A stretch of 64,000 nucleotides of DNA from Onchocerca lupi (GCA_028564675.1 JAOVVO010000259.1:1-64000), one strand, 5' to 3'. Counted from the first letter of the stretch, positions 35,049 to 49,154 are shown. A program made the numbers and translations. Notes: generated by a model from the letters alone, not told the origin.

Positions 35049-38000
35049 TGGTGCCCGAGGTGAGGTAACGATCTCAAGTAGCATTATTCAACCACCAAAA
35101 ACCGGGTTAGCCTTTCTTCTTAAGGAAATAAACTCCCTAGAATTCGAATCTCCGGACCGAAACTCCTCAATAGGAATAGGGAATCCTTTACACAACAAGG
35201 AAACAAGTGCTCGGAGAAAATTTCGATAGGGTCCAATTATGTGTCAAGAAGCTTGAAGATGCCCACGACACATGGCTTAAATATATTCAAATTATCACTG
35301 GGATAAAAAAAAGGGAAGGTGAAGAAAAAGCTTACGAACAGGTCAAAGAGCGTGAACATGAACTATTTCGAATAATGCATGAAGGGAAAGAAGCGCTGAT
35401 ATCGTTAACAAGGTATAAGGATGAAGCCGAGCAAAGGTTGGAGCAGTTATTAAAGAGAAAGACTAAGGAACAGGAAAGATTAATCCCTCCTTCAAACCTT
35501 ATGGTCAATCTTCCTCAATTATCCCTACCTACCTACAATGGTGACCCCAGACGATGGCGGCAGTTCTGGAGCAGTTTATTTTCATGCCGTGGAGGTAATG
35601 CTTTACAAATTGTATCAGGCTATGAAGCAGCACCTGAAAATTACGAATGAGACAACTGTTTAGAGATAAATATGGAGACTTCTTGACAATAACGACGATA
35701 TTATACAATGAACTCCAAGCCATCAAAAAGAATGGAAAGGAATGGATGGCCGCGATCGAAAATATGGAGCGAGTGCTACGCTAATTGGAAGCCATAGAAG
35801 AAAACTTGGAGCATTCAAATATCGAAACTGCGATAGAAGGTATGTTACCACTATGGGTTCTGGATAAGACAAATACTCGAAAAAAAAGGAGAGGTGCCTT
35901 GATAAATTTCAAAACTTGGAGACTTTCTGTCGAACATAGTTCATGTAAACCGACAGATCAATTGTCAGCATTCTTCCACATTTACGGACACTAAACTTAC
36001 AATCAACAAGTTAGGACAAAAACCGGGATATAATCCTGCAGGAAGATCAACATTGTCGATGGTACGTAGCAATCCAAAACTCTCATCTTCCACAGCTCGA
36101 ACCAATCAACTTTTATCACAACTCACTTTAAGTTAACGAAAGCCGTGTATATTCTGTACTCGAGATCATTGGGATAGAGAATGCGACGTCCATCCAACTA
36201 CTAGTGGTAGAAGGACTTGTCTCAAATTGCTAAAGAAATGCTCGATCTGTTTTAAAGACAGTCACAACGGCGAAAGATGCAAAATCAAAAAACAATGTTT
36301 TTATTGCAAAGCTCCCTACAAAAGTGCATTATGCGACAACAGAAGTACAACTTCATCAAACAGTTTGGTCCATTCCGAAGCCAAGGATGATCACGAAAAT
36401 CCTCGAAACCTTCATGAAAAGGATTGCTTCAACTTTGCTTTATAACTCAATTTATACCACTCGAAATAATACAGCAAAAGAAACTTTACTCTTATACAAA
36501 GAAGTAAAAATTTTTAATTTAACTCAACCGCAACGACAAAAGAGGGCATTAATACTATTCGACATAGGTTCACAACTCTCCTCCGTCGCTGAAATCGCGA
36601 GGATAAAAAAAAAATCAGTGACCCCTTTGTTTTAAATTTTACATTGCATATTTGATGTCGTTGACTGTGAAATCATTATTTGTCTATCAAGTTAATGAGC
36701 TTTAAAAAAGCTCTCTTTCATCATCAGCTAACCAAAAGCACAATCTCATGCCCACCAAAGGCGCATACTCCCGAGACAACAGAGGATCTTTCCTGTCTCC
36801 ACAAAATGATACCAGGATTCTCCATCCACGAAGAAAATGAAGGTCCTGAGTACAAAAATCATTTCAACGAACAAGCTGCCATCAGCTCGGTCGGTGGACC
36901 AGCTTGTGGTATACCAATTCTTCTTCTTTCCGTAACTTATCTCTCCCCTTTTTTTGCATTATATTCTCTTCATGATGTTGTCAAAACTGTATTGTTATTG
37001 TAATTATTGTAATAGTTAATGCGTACATTAATTTAGAAATTAATCATAATAAAGGTTTAATTACCCAAGTTTGAAGTTCGTTCCCGAGTAAACAACAGGA
37101 TTGAAGAAACTGTGAGAACGAAATGACAGAATTCAACTTATTATTTTGTTACTATCAGAAAGAAAAAAGCGACACCTTCATTTCTCAATGTTATCGCATC
37201 AATCGAAGTTAACAGAATCAGACAAACAAATTATGAAACTAATTCCATTTGGCATGAGGAACCCAATGCTGTGTCCCACAGCTTCTACGCCATTGAATGT
37301 ACAAACAATGAGAAACAAGATTATCAGGATATGTGCTAGTGTAGTCGAACACCTAACCAATGAATTGGAGGTGGTGGATAAACCGAAAGAAATTCAACTT
37401 CAAGAATTAATAAATCATTGAGAGAAACCCGACATACTGATCAGAGCTGACTATTTCTTTAAGTTTATCAAATTGCAAAACCCACAGGAATTGAGTTCAG
37501 GTCACATATTGATACAATCATTGATTGGTCTCATGATTGTCGGAAGAGGAAATACAATTGAACTTTGTCAAAATAATATTCATAAAATTTGGTATGTATC
37601 GCCAGGGCTAATATTAATTCAGAACTAGAAAGTTTTCGAGGATTAGAATCAGTAGGACTTCAAGAGTCTCTAAATGATAATGATGATGAAGAAACTCTAA
37701 AACGCTTTCAAAGGACACTCAAGAAAAGGGATATCTGCTGGCCATGGAGAGATTCTAAACGAAATTTAATCAACAACTATGGTTTATGCCTAGTACGTTT
37801 AAGAAACTTAATCAAAAGATTGCAACTCAAATCGCTTCTCCAGGTATATCAAAACACAATCATGGAACAATTACAAACAGGTATGGTTGAAGAAGTTCCT
37901 CATAACGACGAAGTAGGTGTCATACATTATCTTCCACATCAGGAAGTGGAACCCTAATAAAAATACTACAAAGCTAGGAATAGTGTATGGTGCCTAGTCA

Positions 38001-39200
38001 CATCAAAAAGATTATAAAAATCTCAACGAATTCTCCATAGAGGTCCGGTAATGTTACCTGATCTAGTCAGCATATTATTACGGTTTCGAATGATGAAATT
38101 AGTCATAATTGCTGACATAGAAAAGGCTTTCTTACAAATAGGATTACATTCTGAGGAAGGAAATTGTACAAAATTTCTATGGGTCAAGAACCTAGGTGAG
38201 GAAGTATCAGAGAAGAGCACCAAATTAAACGAGTACCGTTTGGAGTGATATCTTCACCTTTCCTATTAGCAGCAACCCTTAAACACCATTTAGATAATAC
38301 AGCGTTTGATTTGGCCTCAGAAATAAAATGAGAACTTATGTGCTGATAACATCATTTTGACTGAAGCGATATATATATCACAAAACCAAAGAAATTTTTA
38401 GAGAAGCGTCAATGAACATCAGAGAGTTTTATCCAATGATAAGGAATTTAACAAACGAATATCTGAGAACGATTTAAAGAAGACGAAAAAAGAAACTTCT
38501 TCGGACTTAAATGGAGTGACGACATGGATACCATGCAATTAATATTGAAACTATGGTCACAAAAAATTAACAAAAAGAACGATTCTACAGTTCATCGCCT
38601 CACATTATGACCTGCTGGGATACTTGATTTCGATCATGGCAAGGTTTAAACTATTTACGGAAAGAAAAGTATGCATGGGATCAATCCATAAACGACACCG
38701 ACAAGGAGCAATGGAAAACCCTTATATCAGAATGGCCTAAAGAGATGGAAGAGATACCGAGATTCATAACAAAAAACATCGAGTTAGTGGAACTTCATAT
38801 ATTTACAGATGCGTCTAAAGTTGCCTATTCTGCTGCCGTATATATTCGATATATTAATGAAGAAAGTAAGATTATTGAATCTTATTTGTTATATGATAAA
38901 TCTCAAATAGCACCCATCAAAGATATATCAATTCCAAAACTCGAACTGCTATCAATATTGATAGAAGTTAGAGCAAGTTAAGTGTTAAGCAATTACGGTA
39001 CTATAAAAAAGATGCTATTGTGTGGTCAGAAGCAAAATTTGCCCGTTTTTGGGTAAAAAATGAATCGAAAATTCGACCAAGTTACTCAAAGCATTATTTA
39101 TGTTTACAATACAATTTCCAGTGATCTGCAATATTCCGAAGTTGCTTTTTCCAAACTTCTAAAAAAACTAAAGTTCTTACTCTAAACAGATTTACCGGTT
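35049..39200 (+). mobile_element. BEL/Pao LTR retrotransposon, decayed, plus strand
   Basis: In order: the primer-binding-like tggtgcccgaggtgagg (35049-35065); gag with a long coiled-coil-like region (35207-35450), LPQLSLPTYNGDPRRWRQFW and NALQIVSGYEAAPENYE (to 35650); two zinc knuckles, CIFCTRDHWDREC and CSICFKDSHNGERC (about 36150-36280); an aspartic-protease-like ALILFDIGSQLSSVAEIA (36549-36602). 36.63-37.14 kb looks like inserted or displaced 3'-end sequence. Then come the protease-RT connection (KPDILIRADYFFKFI at 37429), the RT leader (NNYGLCLVRLRNLIKRLQ, GMVEEV, GVIHYLPHQEV at 37.77-37.94 kb), RT core (VIIADIEKAFLQIGLH at 38101) and RNase H (LHIFTDASKVAYSAAVYIR at about 38,796). Stops and frameshifts are frequent, and no integrase is recognisable. 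The gene order is typical of BEL/Pao; it is inactive. Confidence 0.85.
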
Positions 39201-40290
39201 TTTTAAGAACTTCTTTCACGAACAAAATCTGCAAAATAGATCAAACTGAATATACACTGGATTATCAAAAATTTCGTGAATAAGTCTAAAATTTAAGTTT
39301 ATTCGAATTGTAGGGGAAAGATAACTTTTTGTTTATGTAGTTACCTAGGATTTTTGAGTTGTTGGATTGAAGAACCCTTTGGTGCTGTGACTTGACTATT
39401 CCAACTATAGCTTTTATTAAGTTACACGATATTAGAAAACAATACCGCAACTACAAACAATAATTAATGAGAAAAAAAAATGAAGTAATATGAGTGCAAT
39501 ATAAGTAATACCGATAGTGGTTCTTTGACGAATAGTTGATTATGCTCCGTTGAGTTGCTTGATACTGGCCAGGAACGCTTGCCACTGATATAAGAGAGTC
39601 TGCCGTAATAAAGAGATAGAATAGCAATGAAAATAAAATAAGAGCTTTACTGAGGTTGTTGCAGCTGTTGCTGGTGGTTTTTTCTTACTGATGATAGGAG
39701 ATTCTTGAGACTGCTGCCGCCGTTGCTGGTAAAATTTTCTTGCACTGATCCTGCTGTCCAGAAGGTTTCGCTTTTATATGGTCATCCAATAGGGGCGGTA
39801 GTTACACATTAATCATACAAAAGGGATTGAATTGGATAAGACTAAAGAATAGGAGATAGTTAATGCTTAAAACATTTTAAGTAAAGAGAAGGGAGTTGGT
39901 CCCTACATTAATACAATTGACTTGATTGCAGCCATTGGCAACTCTTTAGACAAAGGGCATGACATTAACCCTTACAAATTTACAGACGTTAGCATATTTT
40001 ACAACTCTTAAACAAAGCACATGAACATTATTAGATGATTAGATGAGGAGAACAAAGAGCTTTGTGCGCAATAAAATTACAAATTTCTTGTTATGAACAA
40101 TATTTAAATTCTGTCGGCACTTCGGTTTACCGACACGAATAGGTAATCCCACATCATCCCTCGTCGCTTAATGTATATTTATTGCGTACACGACATATTT
40201 CCTATTCAATCGGCAAGACCAGAATGCCGCAAATATGATAATATGATAAAAGTCAATTTTCCGATGCAAAATACAATCACCTGTTATTTA
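39201..40290. other. Repeat-like sequence without coding potential
   Basis: No exon is seen. 39,650-39,740 contains Gly/Leu-coding-like repeats of ttgctggtggt and gctgccgccgttgctggt, richer in G+C than the surroundings, and 40,115-40,210 has several cgacac/cgtcgc motifs. It may be the 3' LTR or flank of the BEL/Pao element, but no terminal repeat could be matched. Confidence 0.35.
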
Positions 40291-41302
40291 TATTTAAATA
40301 AATACCAAATAATTTTAATTCGGAAAACTTGTACAATATGTAATTGATTTTTTCTTATTTTCTGAGCTTTGTATGAACAATCGACAATGGCGAATAAATT
40401 CAGAAATTCATTAATTTCAAAGAAAAAAGTGCTAGTTAATTAAACAATTTTTCCTTTTCTGTCATCATCACTTAAATGCCAATAAATTTAAAAGGGCATA
40501 TTTGTAAGATGACCACAAACAATCAAATCTTTAATTCCGGCCAATTCTGCTCAAATCGTTTTGACATACGAAACTTCTAGCAGAATTCAAAAGTACGAGC
40601 TTTGATTTTTCTTGTCGAAGATTTTTTTATTTCAGTTGAAAGCACTAATTTTTCTGCTAAATATGTCATGCATTCCATCTTCTTTTTTTTTCTTATAAAT
40701 TGTTAATTGCATGTTTTATCGTGTATTTCAAAATGCCGATTCAGAAAACAAATAAAATTCTTCGGAGATATAATATTTAAGTGCCTTCCCCTTTGTCCTA
40801 ATATTTCAAAAACAATGAGAAGAATGACGTCAATGTTTTAGTACTTTTCCATGATGCTAACTACGTTATGATTCATTCCATCTTAAATCTTCAATGTAAG
40901 TTGAAGAGCAAGTAAGCAAAAAAAACAAAACAAAAAAAAGTGGATATAGAACAAAGTAATTTAAATGAAACGGTGGTTTAAAATATAATCATGAAATGAA
41001 TTTTCGACTTTTAAAATTTATACCAAAAAATTCTCATTTAGATATTATTGCCAAGTATCAAGACATTATAATCATTGAGTCTGTCAACTTCCAAAAAAAA
41101 AAAGAAATTTAAAATAAATAAACACTGTTAAGATTAAATTCGCATTATTTACTTGAAAAATTTCTAAAGAATTTTCAGTTTTGAAACAAAATGCAAAATT
41201 AGCTATTTGCTATAATGAAAGCTATGTTAATATTAGAAAAAATATCTTATTTTGGTTAAGGATGATCAATCCAGCAATAAGTATTCAAAACAAGACGCTA
41301 AT
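40291..41302. repeat. 3' flank of srx copy B (duplicated)
   Basis: Collinear with 50,870-51,850 and, inverted, with 12,560-13,560. Shared landmarks include taccaaataattttaattcgg and gttaattg..tattttat near 40,700. No exon. Confidence 0.7.
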
Positions 41303-43605
41303 TCAAAATTTTGTGACGATGAGAAGCCGATTATGAGTTGTTGGTGCTACTGACACCACCCAGATTGTCTTCCAAAACATTTTGAGATTGAAAATTAGAA
41401 AAAGTAATCTGAAAATTATATGATATCATACTGCGGAAAATGCATACAATAAGCAAAATTAATTTTATATGTTCAAATTAAAGGATTTTGGGAAACCTTG
41501 ATAGACTTGAAACCCCATAAAAGTGGAAATAGATGCGGGCAGAGCTAATATAGAATCGTAAGAATAATCAGCAAGCAATAAGGATTCTTATCAAATTAAT
41601 CTATTGATTTCAGTCAAAAAATCATGATACCCATCCAATGATTGCATCATGATCCATGTAATTGTGCTTGCTGCAAATACGAGCCATTTATCCGTAATTA
41701 GGTATTGATGACCGGCCAATATAGCAAAACATATGAAGAAGACAAAGCCGAGAATACAAGACTATAAGAGTAATTATTTTATTATTGCACTGTGTAATAC
41801 TGTAATGTGTGATCATGAGTTTATAATTTTAAATCATGTTATCTATTTCATCATACTTAAGAAATTAATTTCCGCAATTCAAAGAAAAAAAGTAGTGCCA
41901 AGAGAGAAAAAGATCATCTCGATAAATTAAGTGATTTCAATAATCATTTCAGTTCGTCTAAAGGTCTTTTTTAAGGATATCTTATTCTCAGTAATGTTTG
42001 AATTTCTATCTATTACCTGTTTGAAGAACAATATCTCTCTTTCATTTCGGTCACCAGATGATACTGCTGATTTGCCTTGCATGATCTGAAATACAGGAAA
42101 AAGTCATTACAGTTTGGCTTGCATTCCAATTTTGTTGGTCCAGGAGAGAGGAATGAATAAATATGAAGAGAGTGGAAATCAGTTGCAGTAAATCGCTTGT
42201 TTGTCAATAAATAAACTTACTCTTCGATGTGCTAATATTTTGGTCAAAGTGACGGCATCGAGAGATGTCATTGCTATTATCGTAATTAATGCTAATCCAG
42301 AATCACCGTAATTACAAACAGTGCCATAAAAAGAATCTTGATAGTAAAAATCATATGTATTCCCATCAAATAGAAGCGAACAATCTTCTGTAAACAATTC
42401 TTTTATAACGGCCGTCATAAAATAAAAGAAATCAACATTCAATATAAACAACAGAAAACTACAGTAATTTATGCGAGTAATTTATAGCATTTATTATATC
42501 TTGATAAGAGATTCAAAGAATTCTGAAATGAGATTGTTTAAGTTTTGATTAAAATTGAGATAAGCTGCAATACACCAGAGCTATTTTAATAAGAAAGAAC
42601 TTTGATCAATTCTGAAGAGTTCATTCAAGTTTTGCTGTCCGCAGCAATGCTCGTAAATTATTGGTTAAAAATTCTCCTAAACAGATGTTGCAAAAATTAT
42701 AATCTATGCAGCATTACCAAATCATCCAATGCTTAATAATGGAAAGAATCTTTACTATTGTAATGTGCTTACTATATAAGTGTATCATGCAAACGGTCAT
42801 TCCAAGTGTCCATGAGAAAATTCCAATGACTAGGGCCTTTTCTTCTGACCATAATTTTTTATATTTTATCGGATATACGACAGCACACAATCGATTAAGG
42901 GCGACAAAGAAATGAACAAAAAGTGCTGAAAACCATCCTCCATTCACAAAAACGCCTACAAGTCGTGCCAAAAACAATTCTGGTGATGATAACAATGGAG
43001 ATTTTCTGAAAATTTTTCGAAAAAATCAGATTATACATCATGGATGAAAGGAAAAACATCCAAGGAACAAGTGCAACTTTCGATCACTGTTCATTAAAAA
43101 CAAAGGAAACTTACACAGTTAAGACAATGGTAGACCATGTGAAGAGGACAAATATAGCTTGCATGTTGCATATTAAGAAACTGCTACATAAAATTCCAAA
43201 AGCATTGCGGAAGCGTGACATAGTTCGTGTCATATATAACGCTAAACCGTTGTTGATCAGTCCAAAGATCGACGTCTATAATGCATTCAGCGTGAAAGTG
43301 CCTGAGTTTATTGCTCTTGTTACAGTAAGAATTTTTACGGAATTAAATATCAAAAGACTGTAATCCAGGGATCGGATTTTTACTTTTATAAGCCTTAAAT
43401 AAGTGTTCTACAACTTATCAATACTTTCAATCTTCCCTAAAAATACCGATTCATTTTGTTGATGATAAAAAGGAAGAGATTATGTCTTTGTCTATCCTTA
43501 ATCAACATTTATACCGAAGTTACAAATTAATTTATTCGATGGAATACTAACCGTGGAAATGCAGGCCAGTGCAATATTGTCTTCATAATCAGTATTTTCA
43601 TCCAT
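41303..43605 (-). CDS. srx-family serpentine receptor (copy B), complete
   Basis: Seven minus-strand exons join in phase: 43605-43552, 43275-43115, 43005-42773, 42387-42221, 42085-42017, 41761-41631 and 41408-41303; 306 residues. The exon structure is identical to the plus-strand copy A at 10.2 kb, with the same intron phases and exon lengths except for a longer last exon. Diagnostic segments are MDENTDYEDNIALACI, GLINNGLALYMTRTMSRF, LNRLCAVVYPIKYKKLW, NEREILFFKQ and the last helix with FWKTIWVVS followed by a basic tail (NRLLIVTKF). It is a nematode 7TM receptor of putative chemosensory type; ligand unknown. All splice sites are GT..AG and no disabling change is seen. Nearly identical to copy C. 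Confidence 0.85.
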
Positions 43606-44640
43606 TATGATGCACTTCAGGAAATTGATCAGAAATGCAATTAGTTTTAATAATTAAGTTCAATTTGACAGGCGTCCGCTATTGAATAAGGTAGAACCAA
43701 TATAAATAATCTTAGCAAGGGATAAGAAACATAAATGCAAAAATTCATTATTATTAGCTTTCATTCTTTCATTTTATTAGCTTTCATCATTTTTTCGTGC
43801 GTTTAATTTGAAATTTTAAGGAAAACTCAAAAATTCTTGCTCTTACATAAAAAGATATAAAAAATAGCAGGAATATTGCTATATATTTACAAGATTACGA
43901 TATGAAAATAATATTATGCGAATTTCTTCATTCCTTAAAAGTGAAGCTAAAGAAAAGAGAAATCTTCTTCAGAATATGATCGGACACACTTGGGCTACAA
44001 TGTATTTTTTTATATTCTATATGTATATATACTTCCATTATTGCGCTTTGCTACATTTTCTATCTTTTCAGATTCTTTGATTCAAGTATTTTGCTAAAAA
44101 TAGATCTTCTAAATCCTTCAAGTATAGATTCGACATTTTAAACGCGCAAAAATTTAAGTAACTATTATATCATTGTCTCTTAATTTCTCTGAGAAATGCG
44201 GAAAATTAATTGGAAAAAACGTTTACCGTTGTAATAATAAAAGTGAGGTTTAATCTTCTCCAAAAGCTGCGCTGGCAGTTATCTTGCGAAAATTAAAACA
44301 AATCTTGATATAGCAAAACCCTTTTCTTTGCTTTCGAGAACTTCATCGTGTCAGCTCATACTAATATTATTCAATTACAATTCCATAGCAATTTAGTTAT
44401 TTTGATTGAAGTATGATTACATCAATAGCAATTCTCTTTTATATTAATTATATTCCAGTGTCATAAACACTTTAATAGGCTCAAATTATATTTGTTGAGA
44501 AAATATTTCATTCAAATGAAGCAAGAGTCATATTATACGCAAAAGCTGAGATACAAAATCATTTTCTTCATTAGCTAATATTGTAAAAATGCCGATACAT
44601 CATTTCGAAAACAATTAAAGATTTTAATATTATTACAATA
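43606..44640. repeat. 5' flank of srx copy B (duplicated)
   Basis: Collinear with 54,198-54,720 plus 57,480-57,990, where the two parts are separated by a Helitron fragment. It should contain the promoter of copy B. The outer part (44385-44630) also matches 1060-1340. Confidence 0.7.
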
Positions 44641-45410
44641 GAAATAACACCTTAAAAATGCAAAATAGTGATTGATAAGCAAAGAAAACAATAAAGATCA
44701 CTGAGTTTATTGAAATTACCACATAATCTAATATTATCATATGAATTAATGATTAATATGATCATATTATGAGTGTTCTATTTTATATTTAATCGAATCA
44801 GTTTTTCAAATAGTTACATAAATATTATCCGATTGTCAGTGCAGAAATGCAACAAAAAGAGATAAAGATTTTGACCTACTGAACTATCTTTTTGTCTTTC
44901 ATTTCTCATTATTAATTTCAAAACCATTCTTGTTCTTATCATACATATTGTTATGTCATTGTATGATACTTTTTTTGTAAATATTTTGAATGATCAATGT
45001 TACAGTACCAATTCAAATTTTTTCACACAATTTCTGCTAATTTTTTTCCATTTTTGTTTATTAAAATACATCATTAAAACTTTATCATCATTTTACCTAC
45101 AAAAAATTAAAAGTTTTTTATATTATCCCTAAACTAATAAAGGCACCCAAAACTCACTGAATGAGAAGGAAATAACTTTGACGATATAACCTAGAATTCA
45201 TACTCAACTCTTTCAGTATAAATATCGAAAATCAAGCTCTTATTTTAATAAGTTTATGATGAAAATATAGAATGCAAAAAAAGCTTGTTAGTAAATTTTA
45301 TATTTTCAAATAATAATATTTAATTGTCAAGCATGAAATTTTTCAGTTTAAGAACGAAATGATTCCACATAGATTTTTTTTTCGCATAATATATGCATTA
45401 AAGTAAATTA
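44641..45410. other. Gene-free junction between srx block B and linker unit 2
   Basis: A+T-rich DNA with no supported exon. Sequence related to the channel introns begins at about 45,410. Confidence 0.5.
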
Positions 45411-46300
45411 TTTATATTTTAATTATTGTAATAAGTTATTGGCAGTGATTGAAATTATTTCCCATTTTAAACATTTTTATGAAAATTCTATTAATATATT
45501 TTAGTGTCATTTTATGGCATGAACCTACCATAGCATTTATGCTACATGTTATTATCGCTTATTTGATTTACATATTACCTAAAAATTTGGAATTAGCATT
45601 TCAGGTTAGACTTTTTTTCACAATTAAAAAGATGAAAAGTTATCCAATTTTTTAATTTTCGAAAATTTAATCAAAATTTTGTTTAGATTTGATTAATAAC
45701 TCATTCCGGATTTCAAATTGCTTTTATGCTTCCAAGTTACAAAAATTTTTATTGTTTAGAATTTTTGTTAATAAAGAACAAATCAATTAAAATGTTTCAC
45801 TTTTTTTTGCATTAACAAATTAATAATGTTTGATTTCGTTTATTATAAATTCTTCTGCTTTTTTTTAATGCTGTAGTTTAGTTATATTAACAAAACGATT
45901 GAGGAAAATGAGGCCATTCAAAGTTAAAGGATTTTCATTCGATCCTCAAAAATTAGTTTCATTTTTTTATGCATACTTTTTTTACGAATTCCACTTATTT
46001 TTGCTTATTTAATTAATTCACTTAATTCGCCACTAAAAGTATTGTGTCATGAGCGCAAAAATGAATTAATTGCATCAATAGTTACGAAAAAAATTTAAAA
46101 AACGTCTTCATTTGTCAACTGTTCGCAATATCGATTGCGGAATGGGAACGAAATAACGATTGAGCAAATCCGAAGATCGTAAAGAATAGCGATATTGTAG
46201 AAAATGAACGTATTTGCTCTTCAATTATATGTCATCCGAAGATTAATATTTTTTGTGTTTCTTATTATTTATATCATTTCTATGTCAATTTGTTTGTTCT
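45410..46300 (+). pseudogene. Relic of the Cys-loop channel 3' exons (unit 2)
   Basis: Copies of channel exons 9, 10 and 12 with connecting introns are recognisable. The M3 exon starts after ttttag at about 45,505 but has lost about 15 bases (the LSLTG part). Exon 10 (about 45,880-45,955) is frameshifted but still ends DPQK-like followed by TTA gtttca. The loop exon 11 is deleted, so intron sequence runs directly into the exon 12 relic (46,040-46,300), which lacks the basic start and has frameshifts. It cannot encode a channel. It is useful because it preserves a sense codon where the parent gene has TAA. Confidence 0.8.
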
Positions 46301-48660
46301 AATAAACTGCTTCACATCATAGCTCACATGATTATCATAACTTGAGATAAATGTCAATAATGAATATTTCACGATTCGAATTAATAAAAATTCTTTCTAT
46401 CCATTTTAATCCATTTCAATTCTAGTTCAAATTCTTCTCATTCAATTTCATTCGTCAGCTCTCGATTGAATCCAGTTAAATCTATTTCAGATTAATTTGC
46501 ACCGATTCAATTAGTTTATTTTTCATTTTTCTATGTATTTTATCTTTAATTTGATTTAAAAATTTGCAATACTTTGATTAAATAAGCTATGGTTATATTT
46601 AAACTTGCTTTCATTAATAATAAATAAAATTATTCGGAGTGCCTGGACAATAAGGGATTAAATGTTATTTGATAAAATTCAAAACAATACATTTATCATA
46701 GCTTTATTATAAGTGATAAAATTTTTGCGATGTTTTTGTAAGTTGAAAAAAAAAAGTAATACAGAAAATGTCATCGGTGTGATAAACATGCTCTTATAAT
46801 TATGCGAGAAAATTCCACTGATCGTATCAACTTTAGAAGTGATAACGAAAACTGAAAATGGATTCAGAAATAACAATCCTGAACAACTATTTATTTAAGT
46901 AATTATACTTGATAGGAAACCTAGATTGACATTATAAATTTTAATTTCAATTTCTTTCCTTTTTTTACCGCTATGTATTGTAATTTCGACAAATTATATC
47001 AACAAATATAAATTAGTTAAAAATTAGCAGCCGTATACTTGAAAATGAATCATTGATTGCTTGTACTTTTTTTTTTCTGTTTTAAGCAGTTTTACCAAAA
47101 CTTAAAAAAATGGTTTTTCTTTCTAACTATTTGTGTAATACTTGGATTGCTCTAAACATTGAATTTTATTGAATTTGTTTGCAATGAACATTTCTTGGAA
47201 CAAACGAATACTAAAATTTTTCCTTTTTATTTTGATGGATATAAATTGAAAGGCAGTTTTTGGGCATTTAAAAAGTGATTTCAAAAGAAATTCAAATTAA
47301 AGTATTCGAATTTAAAATAATGCATGCATAAAAGTTGATAAAAACTCGAAATGACTTGCTTTTTATTATTTATTAATTTATATCAAATAATTAGATTACT
47401 ATTTAGAAATAACCCTAAAAAAGTAAAAAAAAAAAAACAAAAAAATGAATAAGTCTAATGATTTCTTTATCATAAATTTTGTTGATTCCATAAAAAGAAA
47501 GACATGAAATTCAACTGATTAGTTGGATAAATGAATCATTTAATGATTACAAAAATATTTGTGAACTTAAAAATTTTTTTTGGTCCACAAAGCTTATGGA
47601 GGAAATTTATGATTAAATAATTTGAATCATTATGAGACGTTAAATATTTATCATTTCTACTTTGCTTCTTTCTCTAAAAATTATGCATATTTTTGGAATA
47701 GCATAGTTCTTTGAAAATATTAAAAGTATATTATTTAAAAAAATTCATTTTCATCAATGCCATGCTATAAACAAATTATCAAAACAGACTTTTAAAAAAG
47801 AATGTAAATGGAATGGGAGAGCTGAAAAAACTTTTTCATTTTCATGAAAAAAAAATGTCATAAAAATGACTGAATTAACAAAAAAAATTTCATACAAAAA
47901 TCAATAAAAAAAATGTTTATTCAGCTAACTCATTCCATGAGTAACATACAAAATAAATTTATCGGTGGAAAAAACGTTTCAAAGCATTTCTTTTGTTTAT
48001 GATTATTGTTTATTATTATTATTATTTTTATTAAAATTACAATCAATTTGGTTAATTATATGGATCATCACAACATATTTTGTATTTCTACTCAGTTTCC
48101 CAGAAAATAGGCAGAGAAATGAAAGTTGGTTGAATAAATCGGATAGATAAATAATCAAAAAAAAAAAAAAAAAATAAGCGAAAATGATTGATTCGAGGTC
48201 TTTCAAATTTATTACCAAATTTATCATTGAAAAAAATTTCTTTAATTATGAATAATACATAATCATCAAATAAGAGTTATTTATTTCAGAACGATGGTGT
48301 GTGTAAAATGTTGTGGTATCTATAAAATTTTCATAATATGTCGATTCAAAATGAAGAAATTTTTTTTTTATTCAGTTTATTTAAGAATTAATGTTAATGT
48401 TTTCAATATTCTATCAAAAAAAAAAAATCTCGTCGATTTTTATTTTTTTAATCTGATTAATTTCCATTTGAACGATTGTAAATTATGATTTTTTTTTAAT
48501 TCAGTACTTTCCGTGACAGCCGCAAATAATAATATTTCAAATTTAATAAATCTAATTTTTTTTTATTTTAAAAGCAAAAACCACTATAATATTTTGAAAT
48601 TTGCTATGCATAATATGGTCTTCAAAAAGGCCAATTGTGAAATTCGACTCAAATGTTGAT
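46301..48660. repeat. Duplicated linker segment, unit 2
   Basis: Collinear with unit 1 (29.7-32.76 kb), except for a large deletion that removes the part corresponding to about 30,740-31,900, and with unit 3. It includes at 47,965-48,150 the short frame MEKTFQSISFVYDYCLLLLL, still open here. No other coding potential is supported. Confidence 0.75.
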
Positions 48661-48829
48661 TTTCTAATTTATATTATGTAATTTTGCAACTACAAAAATT
48701 TAGCAAATGCAAAATTTTATTATCGTGAAATCAGAAACTCTTATGGAAATCTCAATAATATCAGGAGTGAACAATGATTAAAGATTATTCATTGATCAGT
48801 TTGATTGAATATTTATGAATTTTTTTGCA

Positions 48830-48990
48830 TTATCAAATTCGAAACCATGGACGCTTTTTCTAATTTTATTACAATGGCGTGGAAGTTGTTTGGAAACTTG
48901 TGCTAATCGAATTTGCCATATTTTTACTCAAGTTTTTATCAATTAATGTAATTCTCAATAATTTAATTCCAGAAAATGCACGACAATAAA
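48830..48990 (+). pseudogene. Relic of bestrophin exon 1 (unit 2)
   Basis: Nearly the same sequence as the bestrophin first exon at 61,779 (shared aattcgaaaccatggacgct), but it lacks the start codon region and carries an extra T (agttgtttgg instead of agtgtttgg) that shifts the frame. The donor is mutated (cgacaataaaac instead of cgacagtaagac). No further bestrophin exons follow; Helitron sequence begins near 49,155. Confidence 0.85.
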
Positions 48991-49154
48991 ACTTTTTTTA
49001 CAATCTCTTCAATAGTTGTCTTTTTTATTGTCGTTTAGTTATTCCCCTAACTTTATTTAAAATCATAATTAGAATATTTTGAGGATACAATTTGACAAGA
49101 TTAAAATATTGATTGATTTATCGAGATTTTTATGTAATATTAATAACTAGGCAA

